DNA of 64,000 nucleotides from contig CM030717.1 in the NCBI GenBank assembly GCA_017979445.1, positions 29,098,391 through 29,162,390 on the forward strand, given 5' to 3'. Both the position numbers and the translations under genes were made by a program. This document shows positions 11,094-24,530 of this stretch, one piece after another. The first letter of the stretch is position 1. The number at the start of each line of letters is the position of its first letter. Below the pieces are notes generated by a model. The model saw only the letters and a program-made list of their open reading frames with translations. It ran no database searches and was not told the origin of the DNA. This stretch comes from Akebia trifoliata (taxonomy: Eukaryota > Streptophyta > Magnoliopsida > Ranunculales > Lardizabalaceae).

Positions 11094-12650
11094 GTAACCT
11101 ATCTATTTGTAAATTTTTTTTTTTATTTAATAGAGTAAGTTGACAAAAATAAAACTTGTACCCTCAATCTTTGGGGGATTTTATTTTAGGTTTAAATCAT
11201 GGGATTCACCTCATTAAGAGAGGGATCCTATGATGACTAGACCACAAGAACTTACATTTTAAGGGAGGTGAACCTCCAAAACTAAAAGAAAAAGAAAGGT
11301 GAAAGGGAAAGACAGAAGATGGAGAAGGCAGAGAAGGAGACTTATTTTCTTACACCCACCTTGAAGCTTTGAATTTTTTTTTTTTTGAGTTCTTAAAGTT
11401 TTTCTTGATCTTAACTTCAATGTAGACTTTGAGGATTGAAATGCTTATAGAATGAGGATTTAAAGTTGATGGATTTTAGGTTGAGAGTTGAGTGAGTTGA
11501 GGTGGTGAGTTGATAAGTTTTAGTGGGTTTGAAGATTATGTGAGTTGTAGTTGTGAGTTGAGAGGCCTTAGTTAGTTTGAGAATTAAGAGAGATGAGAGA
11601 GTTGAAGCTTGAAATAAGTGGTTCAAGTATTGGGAGATTTGTGAAAGAGGGGTGGGCTTTTATAGATTTTGAGGGACTTTTTAGGGGTAGAATGGGGTGA
11701 AAATAGAAAATGATGGTAATGACTTGGGTTTGTGAATGAGATGTGGACTTTTATAGATTTTTGAGGGACTTTTTAAGGGTAGAATGGGGTAAAAATAGAA
11801 AATGATGGTAAATGACTTGGGTTTGTGAATGAGATGTAAGAAATTTGTGGTTAGGAGAAGGGAAACTTGGTAAAAAGGGGTTGAAATGGATTACTTGACT
11901 CATATGGGATCGATCTTTCAACCCATTTGGGTAGAATATTGGGTGAGATTAAGGGGTGTGCTGGTGTATGCATTAAGTGAATTGATTAAGGAGAAGGGTG
12001 TGAGGATTGTTTGTGATGAGGGTTTAGAGAAAATTATACGAGTAGGTTATGAGATGGGGTATGGGTTGAGAACGATGATGAGGTTGGTAAATTGATTTAG
12101 GGAGCTGGGTTGTGGTGGTGACAAATGCCATCTTGATGATCATTGATTCTTTTTCTGATGTTTGGTTCAGATCATGGATGTGATTTTGGTTTTGGGCTTG
12201 AGTAGAGGTGTATAATGGACTTTTGTGTATGTTGGGCTTAGGTTTAGGTAAGAATTGACTTAGGATAGGGTTAGATTTAGTTTGGAATTGGGTTAGGTCT
12301 ATGTTGGAGTTGGTTTAAAGTTGATTGGAAGGGGTAACCTTGGGATTAGAATGAGTTAGGGTTAGGGTGTTCTTGGTGGGCTTGAAATGGGCTTAAGGTT
12401 TGGTGGTTGGTTGGAGTAAGGAGCTTAGGGATTTGAGATAAGGGTTTTTGAAATGACCTTATAAGTTCATTAGAACCTTGGAGCCTTTATTTGAATTGAA
12501 AAACAAACGTCCTGGGGCCCTTTGGCCCCTTTTGAGTTTAAAACACAATTTTTGGGCAATTTTTGCACGGAGCCGTTTAAATTGGTGTGCTTACAAAAAT
12601 GAAATACACTTTACTTAACCAATAATAATAGTAATATTGAAAAACACTTT
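11094..12650. other. Unassigned non-coding DNA
   Basis: No gene is supported. On the minus strand the piece ending at 12594 begins TGTAAGCACACC and has C-rich, AAGCCCAA-type text reminiscent of an LTR, but I could not find its other end or target duplication. It contains a 92 bp tandem duplication. The open frames at 11417-11626 and 11886-12095 have repetitive composition and no recognisable domain. The last five bases, ACTTT, are the left target duplication of the next element. Confidence 0.5.
11652..11836 (+). repeat. 92 bp tandem duplication
   Basis: Units 11652-11743 and 11744-11836 are about 95% alike. Each opens GTGGxCTTTTATAGATTTT and closes GGGTTTGTGAATGAGAT. There are two copies only. 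Confidence 0.85.
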
Positions 12651-13634
12651 TGTAAAATCCCGAGTTTTCGATTCGTATCTCGAGAAAAAATAATTAATTA
12701 AATTTTAAGAAAAATCCTAAAAGTGGGACTTAGGGGTAAAACTTTAGGATTTCTGATCATTTTTAATGGAATTTGATTTTACCATTGGATTCAAAATGAT
12801 CGAAAAACGTACTTTAGCCTATAAGCACGCTCAAATGCGAGTCCGAACATAAAAGTTGCAAAATCCTCGATTATCGAGTCGGACTAGACTAAAATAGTGA
12901 CTTTTTGCTAGAGAAAGAATTATTAAGATTCAATTATACCATTGGGTTCATAACGAAAAATTATTGAACATAAACTATTTATTTGTCATAATTGGAGATT
13001 AGGAAGTCGAATTATCGTCAAAAACGAAAATGACGTCAATTTTAAGGGTCACCTCAGGCCAAAAATATAAATTTTTGTTAGAGATAGAATTTGTAGAAAT
13101 TGACCATACCATTAGATCTGGAATGAAAATTAGATGAAATAGAGTTTTCATTCGTCATTTTCGGAGTCCAGATGGTCAAGTTATCGTTGATGGAAACAAT
13201 AGTCAAAATACCAATTTCGTCCCAAGATATATATATAAATAAATTTTTTTTAATTTTTTTCACTATTTACCTTTATTTTAAATTATCAAAACTAGCCAAC
13301 CCATTTTTTTTTTAAATTCATTTTTTCTTCAATTTTCAACCTCGGATTCGTCTCAAATCGCTCGCCGTTGACGTCCAACGTAGAAGGAAGAAACGTCCGT
13401 AGCCTCGTTCTCTATAAAATCCACCCAAATTCCTTTCGTTTTCTCATATTTTTCATCCTGTATCGTAAAAAAATAGCCTTATATATATACGGGGGTTTCG
13501 TAACTTCGATCTCGGACTTCATCCGTTTCGGGGTCAAACCATCTTCCACCGTAGAAAGGAGAAAGGAAGACGACATCGAGATCTACAATATCACCAGGCC
13601 AATTTTGAAAATCAACAGCCTCGAAGTACGAGTC

Positions 13635-16600
13635 TGTAAAATCCTGAATTTTCAATTCGTATCTCGAGAAAAAATAAATAGTGAAATTTTAAGAAAATCT
13701 TAAAAGTGGGACTAAGGGGTAAAATTTTAGGATATTTTTAATCATTTTTAATGGAATCTGACCTCACCATTAGATTCAAAATGATTGAAAAACATACTTT
13801 AGCCTGTAAGCACGCTTAAATGCGAGTCCGAATATAAAAGTTACAAAATCCTCGATTACCGGGTCAGACCAGGCTAAAATAGTGATTTATTGGTAGAGAA
13901 AGAATTTCTTAAGGTTCGATCATATCATTGGGTTTGTAACGAAAAATTATTGAACATGGACTATTTATTTGTTATTTTTGGAGATCAGGAAGTCGAATTA
14001 TCGTCAAAAACGAAAACGAAACGACATCAAGTTTAGAGGTTACCTCAGGCTAAAAATGTAAATTTTTTATGGAGACATAATTTGTAGAAATTGACTATGC
14101 CATTAGACCCGGAACGAAAAATTAGGCAAAATAGAGTATTCATTTGTCAGTTTTGGAATCCGGATGGCCAAGTTATCGTTGATCAAAATAATAGGCGAAA
14201 TACCGAATTCGTCCCAAATTTTATATAAATAATATTAAATTTTTTTTTTTATCTCATCTTCCCCAACTCGTCCATTCAGCCAAGACATATACGAAACGAA
14301 AAATTTGTTTTTCTTCCGACCTTCCACCTCAGATCCTTTGCAAACGGCTTGCCGTCGACGATCAACGTAGAAGGGAGAAATGTCCGCAGCCTCATTCTCT
14401 ACAAAACCCACCCAAATTCCTTTCGTTTTCTCGTATTTTTCACCCCGTATCTTCAAAAATCAACCGTACATATATACGAAAATTTCAAAACTTTGACCTT
14501 AGATTTCGTCCGTTTCTGGGTCAAACCGTCTTTCGACGCAGAAGGGAGAAACGTTCGCAGCCTCGACATCTACAAAACCCACCCAACCTTTTTTAGTTTC
14601 ACTTTCTATTTCACCCGATATAGTAAAAAATCAGCCGTATTTATATACGGGAATTTCGAAAACTTCGACCTCGAATTTCATCGGTTTCGAGGTCAAACCG
14701 TCCTCCGTCGCAGAAGGGAGAAAGGACGACGATGTCGAGATCTTCAAAACTACCAAGTCAGATTCAAAAATCAGCAGTTTCGAAGTTAGGTCCGTCTCGA
14801 TTCCTGTGCCGATCACCTCGATTTTCGTGCACACGCTTTAATCATTTTACCTAGACATTGTAAGGAACTCTCAATTTCTATTAGTAATCATAGATTATGA
14901 AAATTGCATTTAGGATTGTATTGAAAAAATTTTGGATGTATTTCCAAAACATAGAATTATTTTGTTATTTCAAAAATTCACGTCAGAAATTGCATGTTTG
15001 GCAAGTTTAATTGTATTTTTAACAAATTATACGTGGGTAGGGTATTTTAATGGGTTATTTCCATAAATTGGGTCATGTGCACTGCTCGGACCCCGTTTTG
15101 ATATAAAATTTATATTTTTTTTCAATATTACTGATAAAAATAAATTCTTTAGTTGGAAAATGTGATTTAATATTCAATGAACTCATATTGAGTTGATGAA
15201 TATCAGAAAATAGATATTTTATGAAGAGATTGAAAACTGTAAAAATCAAAAAAAGGAAAAAAGGGTATGAAACGGTAAAATGTCAGAGTCACACCCGAGG
15301 GGTGATGTCTGCATTTTACGTTGTTGTGTTTTGTGCAGGTTGGTGAACAGATATCGAGGGATAATATTGTTGGTTGCATGTTTATTTAAATTTCTGTTAG
15401 CGCGAGGCGCTGTTTACGTTTTCGTTTTGTTATTTATTTTAGGCCGGGTGGCCACACTTGCATGGTAGGAAACTGGATATCTATTCTCAACCTTGTATTG
15501 TTAATTTCTTTTTTGTTTTCAAATGAAAATAATATATATATATATGTAGCTATTTTGTGAGCTGTTAAAGAGTTTGTGAATGCTTGAAGGGATAGTGCGT
15601 CATATCACCCGGAGTGGTGTACTATCCTGGGATGTACGGTAGGGACCACCAAGCTCGTACATGGTTTGGGACGCGTATGAGAGTGGAGTCACAACTGGAA
15701 TCCAGGTTTATTCCTCTCTATCTTTACCAGTGAACTCGTACTGTAAAGGTGGTTGTATATGAATGGTTTGTATATTTGGAATCACATGCACGCCTGATAG
15801 GCATAGACGAAGATGATTAGTCAGTGATCGTTAACAATCTATAGTAGTCGAACGTTCTGACACATCGAAAAGAGAACCATTGCTTACGGTCACGTCAAAC
15901 GGCCAACCTGAGCCGGATAAATGGTCAACCAAGTGTGGTAAGTTCAGCGACAGGCCACAAAATCAGGAACTAAAAACCAAAGAAGAATTGTAACATCATG
16001 TCCCGATTGGGAGCGATCCAGTCGTGAATCCCAACTCTCTAATTTCAATACTCCACCATTGTGTATTATGTATCTGTTGTCTTATTTTGATATATAAAAT
16101 GAAATCCATGTTTATTGTTTCCATTTGATAATTAGATTTGTATAAAAAAAAATGTTATAGTGAGTACTGTTGATCGATGTAATGTGAGTTTTAAAATATT
16201 TAGTTGTTCATCCCTGGCTATATGTACCAGTTAATCGTAGTTCTTCTTTAAAATTTTGTATATTTTAAAATGATTTAGTATGTTTATTCGTTCATGTTAG
16301 GAGAGATTATTGATAGAAATTGTTTTCTTCCTTACTGGGTAACCATTGTTACTCACCCTTTCCTTCTCCATTTTTTTAGTTTTAGATTCAGAGCTTGGCG
16401 AGGCAGGTATAGAGCACGTATGAGGATCATCTGGTTGGTCAAATAGACAACCAGAGTTCGTCACCTGGTAAGTACTAGGGCTATACCCCCTAGTGGTGTC
16501 AGTTCCCCCAGGTAGTCTTATGGATTCTGTCTTGAATGTTAGGATTTCTGTTAGAGTGAAGAATTTTGTATAATCCTATATTCTGGTTATTCTTCCGCAC

Positions 16601-16813
16601 TCTGATCTTTCGTACGTTATTAGACGTGTATAAGCTTCTGCTAGTATTATATTTTGTATATGTATGCAAGATTGTATGTCGTTTATCAGGTGCAGGTTGA
16701 ACGCCTTGGAATGCTAACATAAACAGAGGAGACCATACTGAAATTTCGAGGTGCCACCTACTACCTCGAGATCTGACATGGGGATTTGTGTTAGTGTTCG
16801 GCGGGGCGCCGCA
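13635..16813 (+). mobile_element. Solo LTR, type B, nested
   Basis: TGTAAAATCC...CGCCGCA, 3179 bp, inside the outer B LTR. Flanks GAGTC (13630-13634) and GAGTT (16814-16818) are the target duplication with one change. The copy at 31123-31128 shows GAGTT is the original. It is longer than its relatives because of a 172 bp internal tandem duplication. No internal region, so solo. Confidence 0.87.
14369..14710 (+). repeat. 172 bp tandem duplication inside solo B LTR
   Basis: Units 14369-14540 and 14541-14710 each begin GAAGGGAGAAA and run through CTACAAAACCCACCCAA and a TATACG word to TCAAACCGTC. Other B LTRs (30870-31060, 12651 copy, 62093-62340) have one unit. The duplication keeps the 146-codon open frame at 14349-14789 open. 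Confidence 0.75.
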
Positions 16814-18320
16814 GAGTTACCTCAATTTTTGTGCACGTGCTTCAATTTCGTCTCTTAGAGATTGTAAGGAACTCTCAATTTCTATTAGTAATTATAGATT
16901 GTGAAAATTGCATTTAAGTTTTTATTAAAAATTTGTGGTAAGTTTTCAAAATTATAGAATTCAATCGATTATTTCAAATTCACGTCAGAACTTGCATATT
17001 TGATATGTTTAATTATATTTTTTAACAAATTATACGTGGGTAGGATATTTCAACAGGTTATTTCTGTCAGTTGAGTCCTGTGTACCGCTCGGTCCCCATT
17101 TTGATCTTAGTGTTATACTTTTTCAATATTATTGATGAAAATGAATTTCATAATTGGAAAAAATGATTTAATATTCAATGAACTCAAATTGAGTTGATGA
17201 ATATCAGAAAGTGAATATTTTGTTTGAAAGATTGAAAACGGTAAAAGTCGAAAAAATGAAAAAAGGGTATGAAACGGTAAAATGTCAGTCACACCCGAGA
17301 GGTTATGTCTGCATTTTACATTGTTGTGTTGTGTGTAGGTTGGTGAACATATATCCAGGGATAATATTGCTGGTTGCATGTTTATTTAAATTTCTGTTAG
17401 CGCGAGGCGCTGTTTATTTTTCCGTTATATTATTTATTTTAGGCTAGTTGGCCACACTTGTATGGTAGGAAATTGGATATCCATTCTCAATCTTGTATTG
17501 TTAATTTCTCTTCTGTTTTCAAATGAAAATAATATATATATATATATATATATATATGTTGCTATTTTGTAAGCTGTTAAAGAGTCTATAAATACATGAA
17601 GGGATAGTGCGTCATATCATCCGAGTGGTGTACTATCCTAGGATGTACGGTAGGGACCACTAAGCTCATACGTGGTATAGGACGCGTATAAGAGTGGAGT
17701 CACAACTGGAATCCAAGTTATTCCTTTATATCTTTACTAGTAAACTTATAATATAAAGGTTGTCGTATACGAATGGTATGTATATTTGGGACTCACATGC
17801 ACGCTGATAGGCATAGACGAAGATGATATGTGGCGTCCCACCAAACGCTAACACAAATCCCCATGTCAGATCTCGAGGTACTAGGTGGCACCTCGAAATT
17901 TCGGCATGGTCTCCTCTGCTTATGTTAGCATTCCAAGGCATTCAACCTGCACCTGATAAACGACATACAATCCTGCATATAAACAAACAAAATATAGTAA
18001 TAGTGGAAGCCTATATACATCTAATAACGTACAATAGATCAGAGTGTAAAAAAAGAAATTTATATACGGGATTATACAAAAAATCATCGCTCTAACAAAA
18101 GTCCTAACGCTCATAACAGAATCTATAAGATTACGTAGAGGAATTGACACCACTAGGGGGTATAACCCCAATACTCACCAAGTGACGGACTCTGACTATC
18201 TGTCTGACCCACCAGATGATTCTCACTCATATTCTACACCTGCCTCGCTGAGTTTCAGATCTGAAACTAAAAAAAATGGAGAAGGAAATGGTGAGTAACA
18301 ATGGTTACCCAGTAAGGAAG

Positions 18321-20050
18321 TGAAAGCGCCCTCGATCCGCGGGGTGCGCGGATCCGCTTTTGACCCTTGAGGTTTGGGAGTCGCCACCTAGTTATTATGG
18401 TCTAGGAACCAAACTGACCCTACAATGGATAAAAAAGAACTAATCTACTATAGAAATCTGAATCCGGGGATCATGTTACGGGGTTGGAAGGTGTTAGGCA
18501 CCAACCCCGCCCGGCCAATGCCGGTCTCTACTTATCCCAAATAGATCTACATTGCTAATGATAAAACCTAGATTAAAAAAAATTATAATAATAATAAAAA
18601 AAAAACTTACCTTCGATCTGCAAAAGCACTATTCCCTCAAATCTGAAAAACAGTTCCTTGTACCGTACTCCTTGCTTCGCTTTGTCTCCAGATCTGATTT
18701 CTGATCTCCGAGGCAAGGTGTCTCTTTCTTGGATCTGGATGCTTCGAATTTGTGATGGATTTTTGGGGTGTTTTTGAAAGGTTTTTGGGTGTTTTTTAGG
18801 CTAAAATCAGAGTAGAGGTGTTAGGGAAGGAGTTGGGGCTCCAAAATTAGGGTTTTGGGGAGGCTATGGAGGCTTCTTTACCTACTTTTCCTAGGGTTTT
18901 TTCTTTGATACGAAAATAGGGTGTGGAGGCTCCTATTTATAAAGTTTTTAGAAGCATTTAGGGTTTGATTAGGGTTTCTTTTAGGGTTTTGACTTAGTCT
19001 TTAGGGTTTTAGGGTTTTGACTTTAGTCTTATGAGATTGACTTGATTAGTTTTAGATTAGGGTTTGGATTTAGGGTTTTGACCTTAGTCTTATGAGATTG
19101 ACTTGATTAGTTTAGATTAGGGTTTTGATTTAGGGTTTTGACCTTAGTCTTATGAGATTGACTCGATTAGTACCTTGACTTCAGTCTTGCTTGATTGACT
19201 TTAATTTTGACTTCAGTTTAACTTGATTGACTTAATACCTTGACTTTAGTTTTGCTTGATTTACTTTTAATTTTTGAAGAACCCCCTTTTATTATATCTT
19301 TAATTCTTTGGACCCCCAAATGGAGGGGTCCTTAAAGAAATATCCCACGAACCCTCAACAATTTTGCCTGAGAGTCCAATTAATCGATTTTTTAGGTTCA
19401 ACTTTTTAAATTAATTTCATTGATGTTTCACTTTAATTATTTAATGTTTTATTTATTAATTTTGAATTTTTTAATTATGAAAATTGTGAAATTACCGTTT
19501 TGCCCTCGGAGAGGAATTTTTACGTTTTAAGTCGTTTTTCAATGTTCCAGGATGTTTTGGAATCAGTTTTTCGTAAGGAATTCAGTGAGAATGTTGGTTT
19601 TTGTCATTTATGAAGTTTTTTGTATGAAATGATCGTGAACTTTATGAGGGGTATTTTCGTAATTTTGTCAAATTTTGTGAAAAATTGGCAAAGTGGTTTA
19701 CTTGGTTTCGATTTATTGTTTTATGTGTTTGAATGGGTTTTCCTAAGCGTAATGTAGGCTCTAGGTTTGTTTTGATGTTAGGGGTATTTTGGTAATTTGG
19801 TCATTTTTAGTGATTTTTATCATAAAGCTTCTTTTTGGTCTGCAAGATGATGATTTCTATGTTTTTAGGGTCGTATTTTCTTAGCGTAGCGTAGTTTTTA
19901 AGTTTTTTCAGTTCGAGATACCTCATCCGAATTTCTGAAACATATCTGGTAACAAAATAAAGCATTGGAATAGACATCCATCATTGGGAACTTTTGCGAT
20001 CGGGTTGACGAGTTGATTAATCAGGCGGATGCAAAAATGGGGTGTCTACA
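18321..20050 (-). mobile_element. Solo LTR, type A, minus strand
   Basis: + strand text runs from TGAAAGCGCC to GGGGTGTCTACA, the reverse complement of the E1-type LTR, 1730 bp. Exact 5-bp target duplication GGAAG at 18316-18320 and 20051-20055. The surrounding B LTR resumes cleanly after it. The repeat block (about 18960-19265 reversed) is present. Confidence 0.92.
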
Positions 20051-22231
20051 GGAAGAAAACAATTTCTGCCAATAACCTCTCCTAACATAAACGAATAAAC
20101 ATACTGAATCATTTTAAAATATGCAAAGTTTTACAGAAGGAACTACGATTAACTAGTACATATAGCCAGGGATAAGCAACTAAACATTTTAAAACTCACA
20201 TTACATCGATCAGCAGTACTCACAATAACATTATCTTTTTATACAAATCTAATTGATCAAATGGAAACATTAAACATTCATTACATTTTATATATCAAAA
20301 TAAGACAATACATACACAATACACAATGGTAGAGTATTGGAACTAGAGAACTGGGATTTACGACTGGATTGCTCCCAGTCGGGACATGATGTTACAATTC
20401 TGTTCTGGCTTTTAGTTCCTGATTTTGTAGTCGGTCGCTGCACTTACCACACTTGGTTGATTATTTATCCGACTTAGGCTGGCCGTTTGACGTGACTGTA
20501 AGCAATGGGTCTCTTTTCGATGTGTCAGAATGTTCGACTACTATAGATTGTTAGTGATCACTAACTAATCATCTTCGTTTAGGTATATTAGGCGTGCATG
20601 TCATTCCCAAATATACAAACCATTTGTATACGACCACCTTTACATTACAAGTTCACTGGTAAAAATAGAGAGGAATAACCCGGATTCCAGTTGTGACTCC
20701 ACTCTCATACGTATCTCATACCACGTATGAGCTTGGTGGTCCCTACCGTACATCTCAGGATAGTACACTACTCCGGATGATATGACGCACTATCCCTTCA
20801 AGCATTTACAGACTCTTTAACAACTTACAAAATAGTTACATATCTATATATATATATATATATATATAATATTTTCATTTGAAAACAAAAGAAAAATAAC
20901 AATACAAGGTTGATAATGGATATCCAGTTTCCTACCATGCAATTGTGCCCAACCTACCTAAAATAAATAACAGAACGGAAAAGTAAACAATGCCTTGCGC
21001 TAATAGAAAGTAAATAAACATGCAACCAGTAACGTTATGCCTGGACATCCGTTCACCAACCTACACACCACACAACAATGCAAAATGCAGACATCACCCC
21101 TCGGGTGTGATTCTGACATTTTACTGTTTCATACCCTTTTTCCCCTTTTCTGATTTTTACAGTTTTCAATCTCTTCAATAAAATATCCATTTTCTGATAT
21201 TCATCAACTCAAATTGAGTTCATTGGATATTAAATCATATTTTCCAACTATAGAATTTATTTTTATCAATAATATTGAAAAAGAATACAAATTTTATATC
21301 AAAACGGGGTTCGAGCAGTACATAAGACCCAACTGATGGAAATAACCTATTAAAATACCCTACCCACGAATAATTTGTTAAAAAATACAATTAAACATAT
21401 CAAATCTATGGCGTCCCGCCAAACGCTAACACAAATCCCCATGTCAGATCTCGAGGTACTAGGTGGTACCCTGGAATTTCGGCATGGTCTCTTCTGTTTA
21501 TGTTAGCATTCTAAGGCGTTCAATTTGCACCTGATAAACGACATACAATCCTGTATATAACAAACAAAATATTATACTAGCGGAAGCCTATATACATCTA
21601 ATAATGTACGATAGATTAGAGTACGGAAGAAAAATTATATACAGGATTATAAAGAGACTCCTCACTCTAACAAAATTCTAACGCTAAAAACAAAAATCTA
21701 TATTACTCTTGGACGAATCGATAGCACTAGGGGTGATAACCCCAATACTAACCAAGTGACGGACTCTAGCTGTCTACCTGATCCACCAGATGATTCTCAC
21801 TCGTTTTCTATACTTATTTCGCCAAGTTTCAGATCTGAAACTAAAAAAATGGAGAAGGAAATGGTGAGTAACAATGGTTACTCAGTAAGGAAGAATACAA
21901 TTTCTATCAATAACCTTTTCTAACATGAACGAATAAGCATACTAAATCATTAAAAATATGTAAAATTTTATAAAAGAACTACAATTAACTAGTATATATA
22001 GCCAGGGATGAGCAACTAAACATTTTAAAACTCACATTACATCGATCATCATTACTCACTATAACATTATCTTTTTATACAAATCTAATTGATCAAATGG
22101 AAACATTAAATATGCATTTCATTTTATATATCAAAATACGACAACAGATACATAATACACAATGGTGGAGTATTGGAATTAGAGAGTTGGGATTGACGAC
22201 TGGATTGCTCCCAGTTGGGACATGATGTTAT

Positions 22232-24010
22232 TGTAGACACCTCATTTTTGTACTCGGCTGATTAATTAACTCGTCAACCCGATCGCAACGATTCCTAATG
22301 ATGGATGTTTATTCTATTGTTTTATTTTGTGACCAGAAATATTTCAGAAATTCAGATTCGGTATCTCGAACTGACAAAACTGTAGAAACCACGCTACGCT
22401 AAGAAAAACTATAACCCCATAAGCTTAGAAATCATCATTTTTCAGATAAAAAAACGCTTTACGATAAAAATCACTTAAAATGACCAAATTACCAAAATAC
22501 CCCTAACATCAAAACGACCCTAGAGCCTACGTTATGCTTAGAAAAGCTCTCTTAAACATATAAAACAACAAATCGAAATCAAATAAATTATTTCGCCAAT
22601 TTTCACAAAATTTGATAAAATTACAAAAATGCCCCTCATAAAGTTCACGACCATTTCACACAAAAAATTCATAAATGACACAAACCAATATTTTCATCGA
22701 ATTTCTTACGAAAAATCGTTTCTAAAACATCTTAGAACATAAAAAATCGACTTAAAATACGAAAAGTCCTCTCTGGGTGCAAAACGGTAATTTCATAATT
22801 TTCATAATTAAAAATTTTGAAATTAATAAATAAAACATTAAATAATTAAAGTGAAATATTAATGAAATTAATTTAAAATTTTAAACCAAAGAAATCATCA
22901 ATTAGGCTCTCAGGCAAAATTGTTGAGGGTTCGCAAGATATTTCTTTAAGGATCCCTCCATTTGGGGGTCCAAAAAATTAAAGATATAATAGAGGGAGGT
23001 TCTCCAAAAAATTAAAATCAATCAAGCAAGAATAAAGTCAAGGTATTAAAGTCAATCAAGCAAGACTAAAGTAAAAATTAAAGTCAATTAAGCAAGACTA
23101 AAGTCAAAATCTTAAAGTCAATCAATTAAGACTAAAGTCAAAATCTTAAAGTCAATCAATTAAAACTAAAGTCAAAATCCTAAAGTCAATCAAATAAGAC
23201 CAAAAGTCAAAACCCTAATAGAGTTCTAATTAAATAATAACTCTACCTAAAAGAATTCTAACTAAAATACAACTCAACCTAAAATAATTCTAATTAAAAT
23301 ACAATTCTACCTAAAATAATTCTAACTAAAACACAACTCTAACTAAAAGAATTACAATCAAACACTAATTCTATCTAAATCAACCCCTAAAAAAATCTAT
23401 AAATAGAGGTCCTCACACCCTATTTTCGTATCAAATCATAAACCCTAAGAGAAGTAGGTCAAAAAGCCTCCCAAACCTCCCATAAACCCTAATTTTGAAG
23501 CCCCAACTCCTTACCTAACATCCATACTTTGATTTTAACTCAAAAAACACATAGAAGTCCTTCAAAAACACCCAAAAACCCATAAACAAATTCGAAGAAT
23601 TCAAATCTAAGAAAGAGATACCTCAACTTAGAGATCAGAAATCAGATCCGGTGAGAGAACGAAGCGAGGAATACTGTACAAGAAGTTATTCTATCAGATC
23701 TGAGGAAAAAGAAATTCGTTGCGTTCGAAAAAGGTAAGTATTTTTATTTTTTTATTGATTAGGTCTTTTTAGTAATGTAGTTCTACTTGGGAATTAGTAG
23801 AGACCGGAGTTTGCCGGGCGGGGTTAGTGCTTAACACCTTCCAACTCCGTAACGTGATCCCCGGACTTAGTTTCTTATTTTTTGTAGATTAGTTTCTTTT
23901 GCCTTTTAGAGTCAATGTTCGGTTCCTAGACTGTAGTAAGTAGGTGGCAACTCCCAAACCTCAAGGGTCAAAAGTAGATCCGCGCACCCCGCGGATTAAG
24001 GGCGCTTTCA
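22232..24010 (+). mobile_element. Solo LTR, type A
   Basis: TGTAGACACC...GGCGCTTTCA, 1779 bp. Exact target duplication GTTAT at 22227-22231 and 24011-24015, within the E2 3' LTR. It contains the TATA box (about 23398) and the AAGTCAATCAA repeat block (about 23000-23210). Confidence 0.93.
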
Positions 24011-24439
24011 GTTATAATTCTTATCTGGCTTTTAGTTCCTGATTTTGTGGCAGGTCGCTGTTTACCACGCTTGGTTGACCATTTATCCAGCTCAGGTTGG
24101 CCGTTTGATGTAACTGTAAGTAATGGGTCTCTTTTCGATGTGTCAGAACGTTCGTCTACTATAGATTATTAGTGATCACTGACTAATCATCTTCGTTTAT
24201 GCCTATCAGGCGTGTATGTGATTCCCAAATATAGAAACCATTCGTATACGACCACCTTTACATTACAAATTCACTGGTAAAGATAGAAATGAATAAACCC
24301 GGATTCCAGTTGTGACTCCACTCTCATATGCGTCCCGTACCACGTATGAGCTTGGTGGTCCCTACCGTACATCCCTGAATAGTACACCACTTCGGATGAT
24401 ATGACGCACTATCCCTTCAGGTATTCACAAACTCTTTAA

Positions 24440-24455
24440 CAACTCACAAAATAGC

Positions 24456-24530
<75 letters not shown>

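Noticed and set aside
11886..12095. 69-codon open frame as a gene
   Set aside because: No domain, no homologous frame elsewhere in the window, composition like the surrounding T/G-rich repeat, no start context or splice evidence.
12350..12372. Telomere-like TTAGGG words
   Set aside because: Two copies only, of the vertebrate rather than the usual plant TTTAGGG type, in generally GGGTTAGG-rich DNA.
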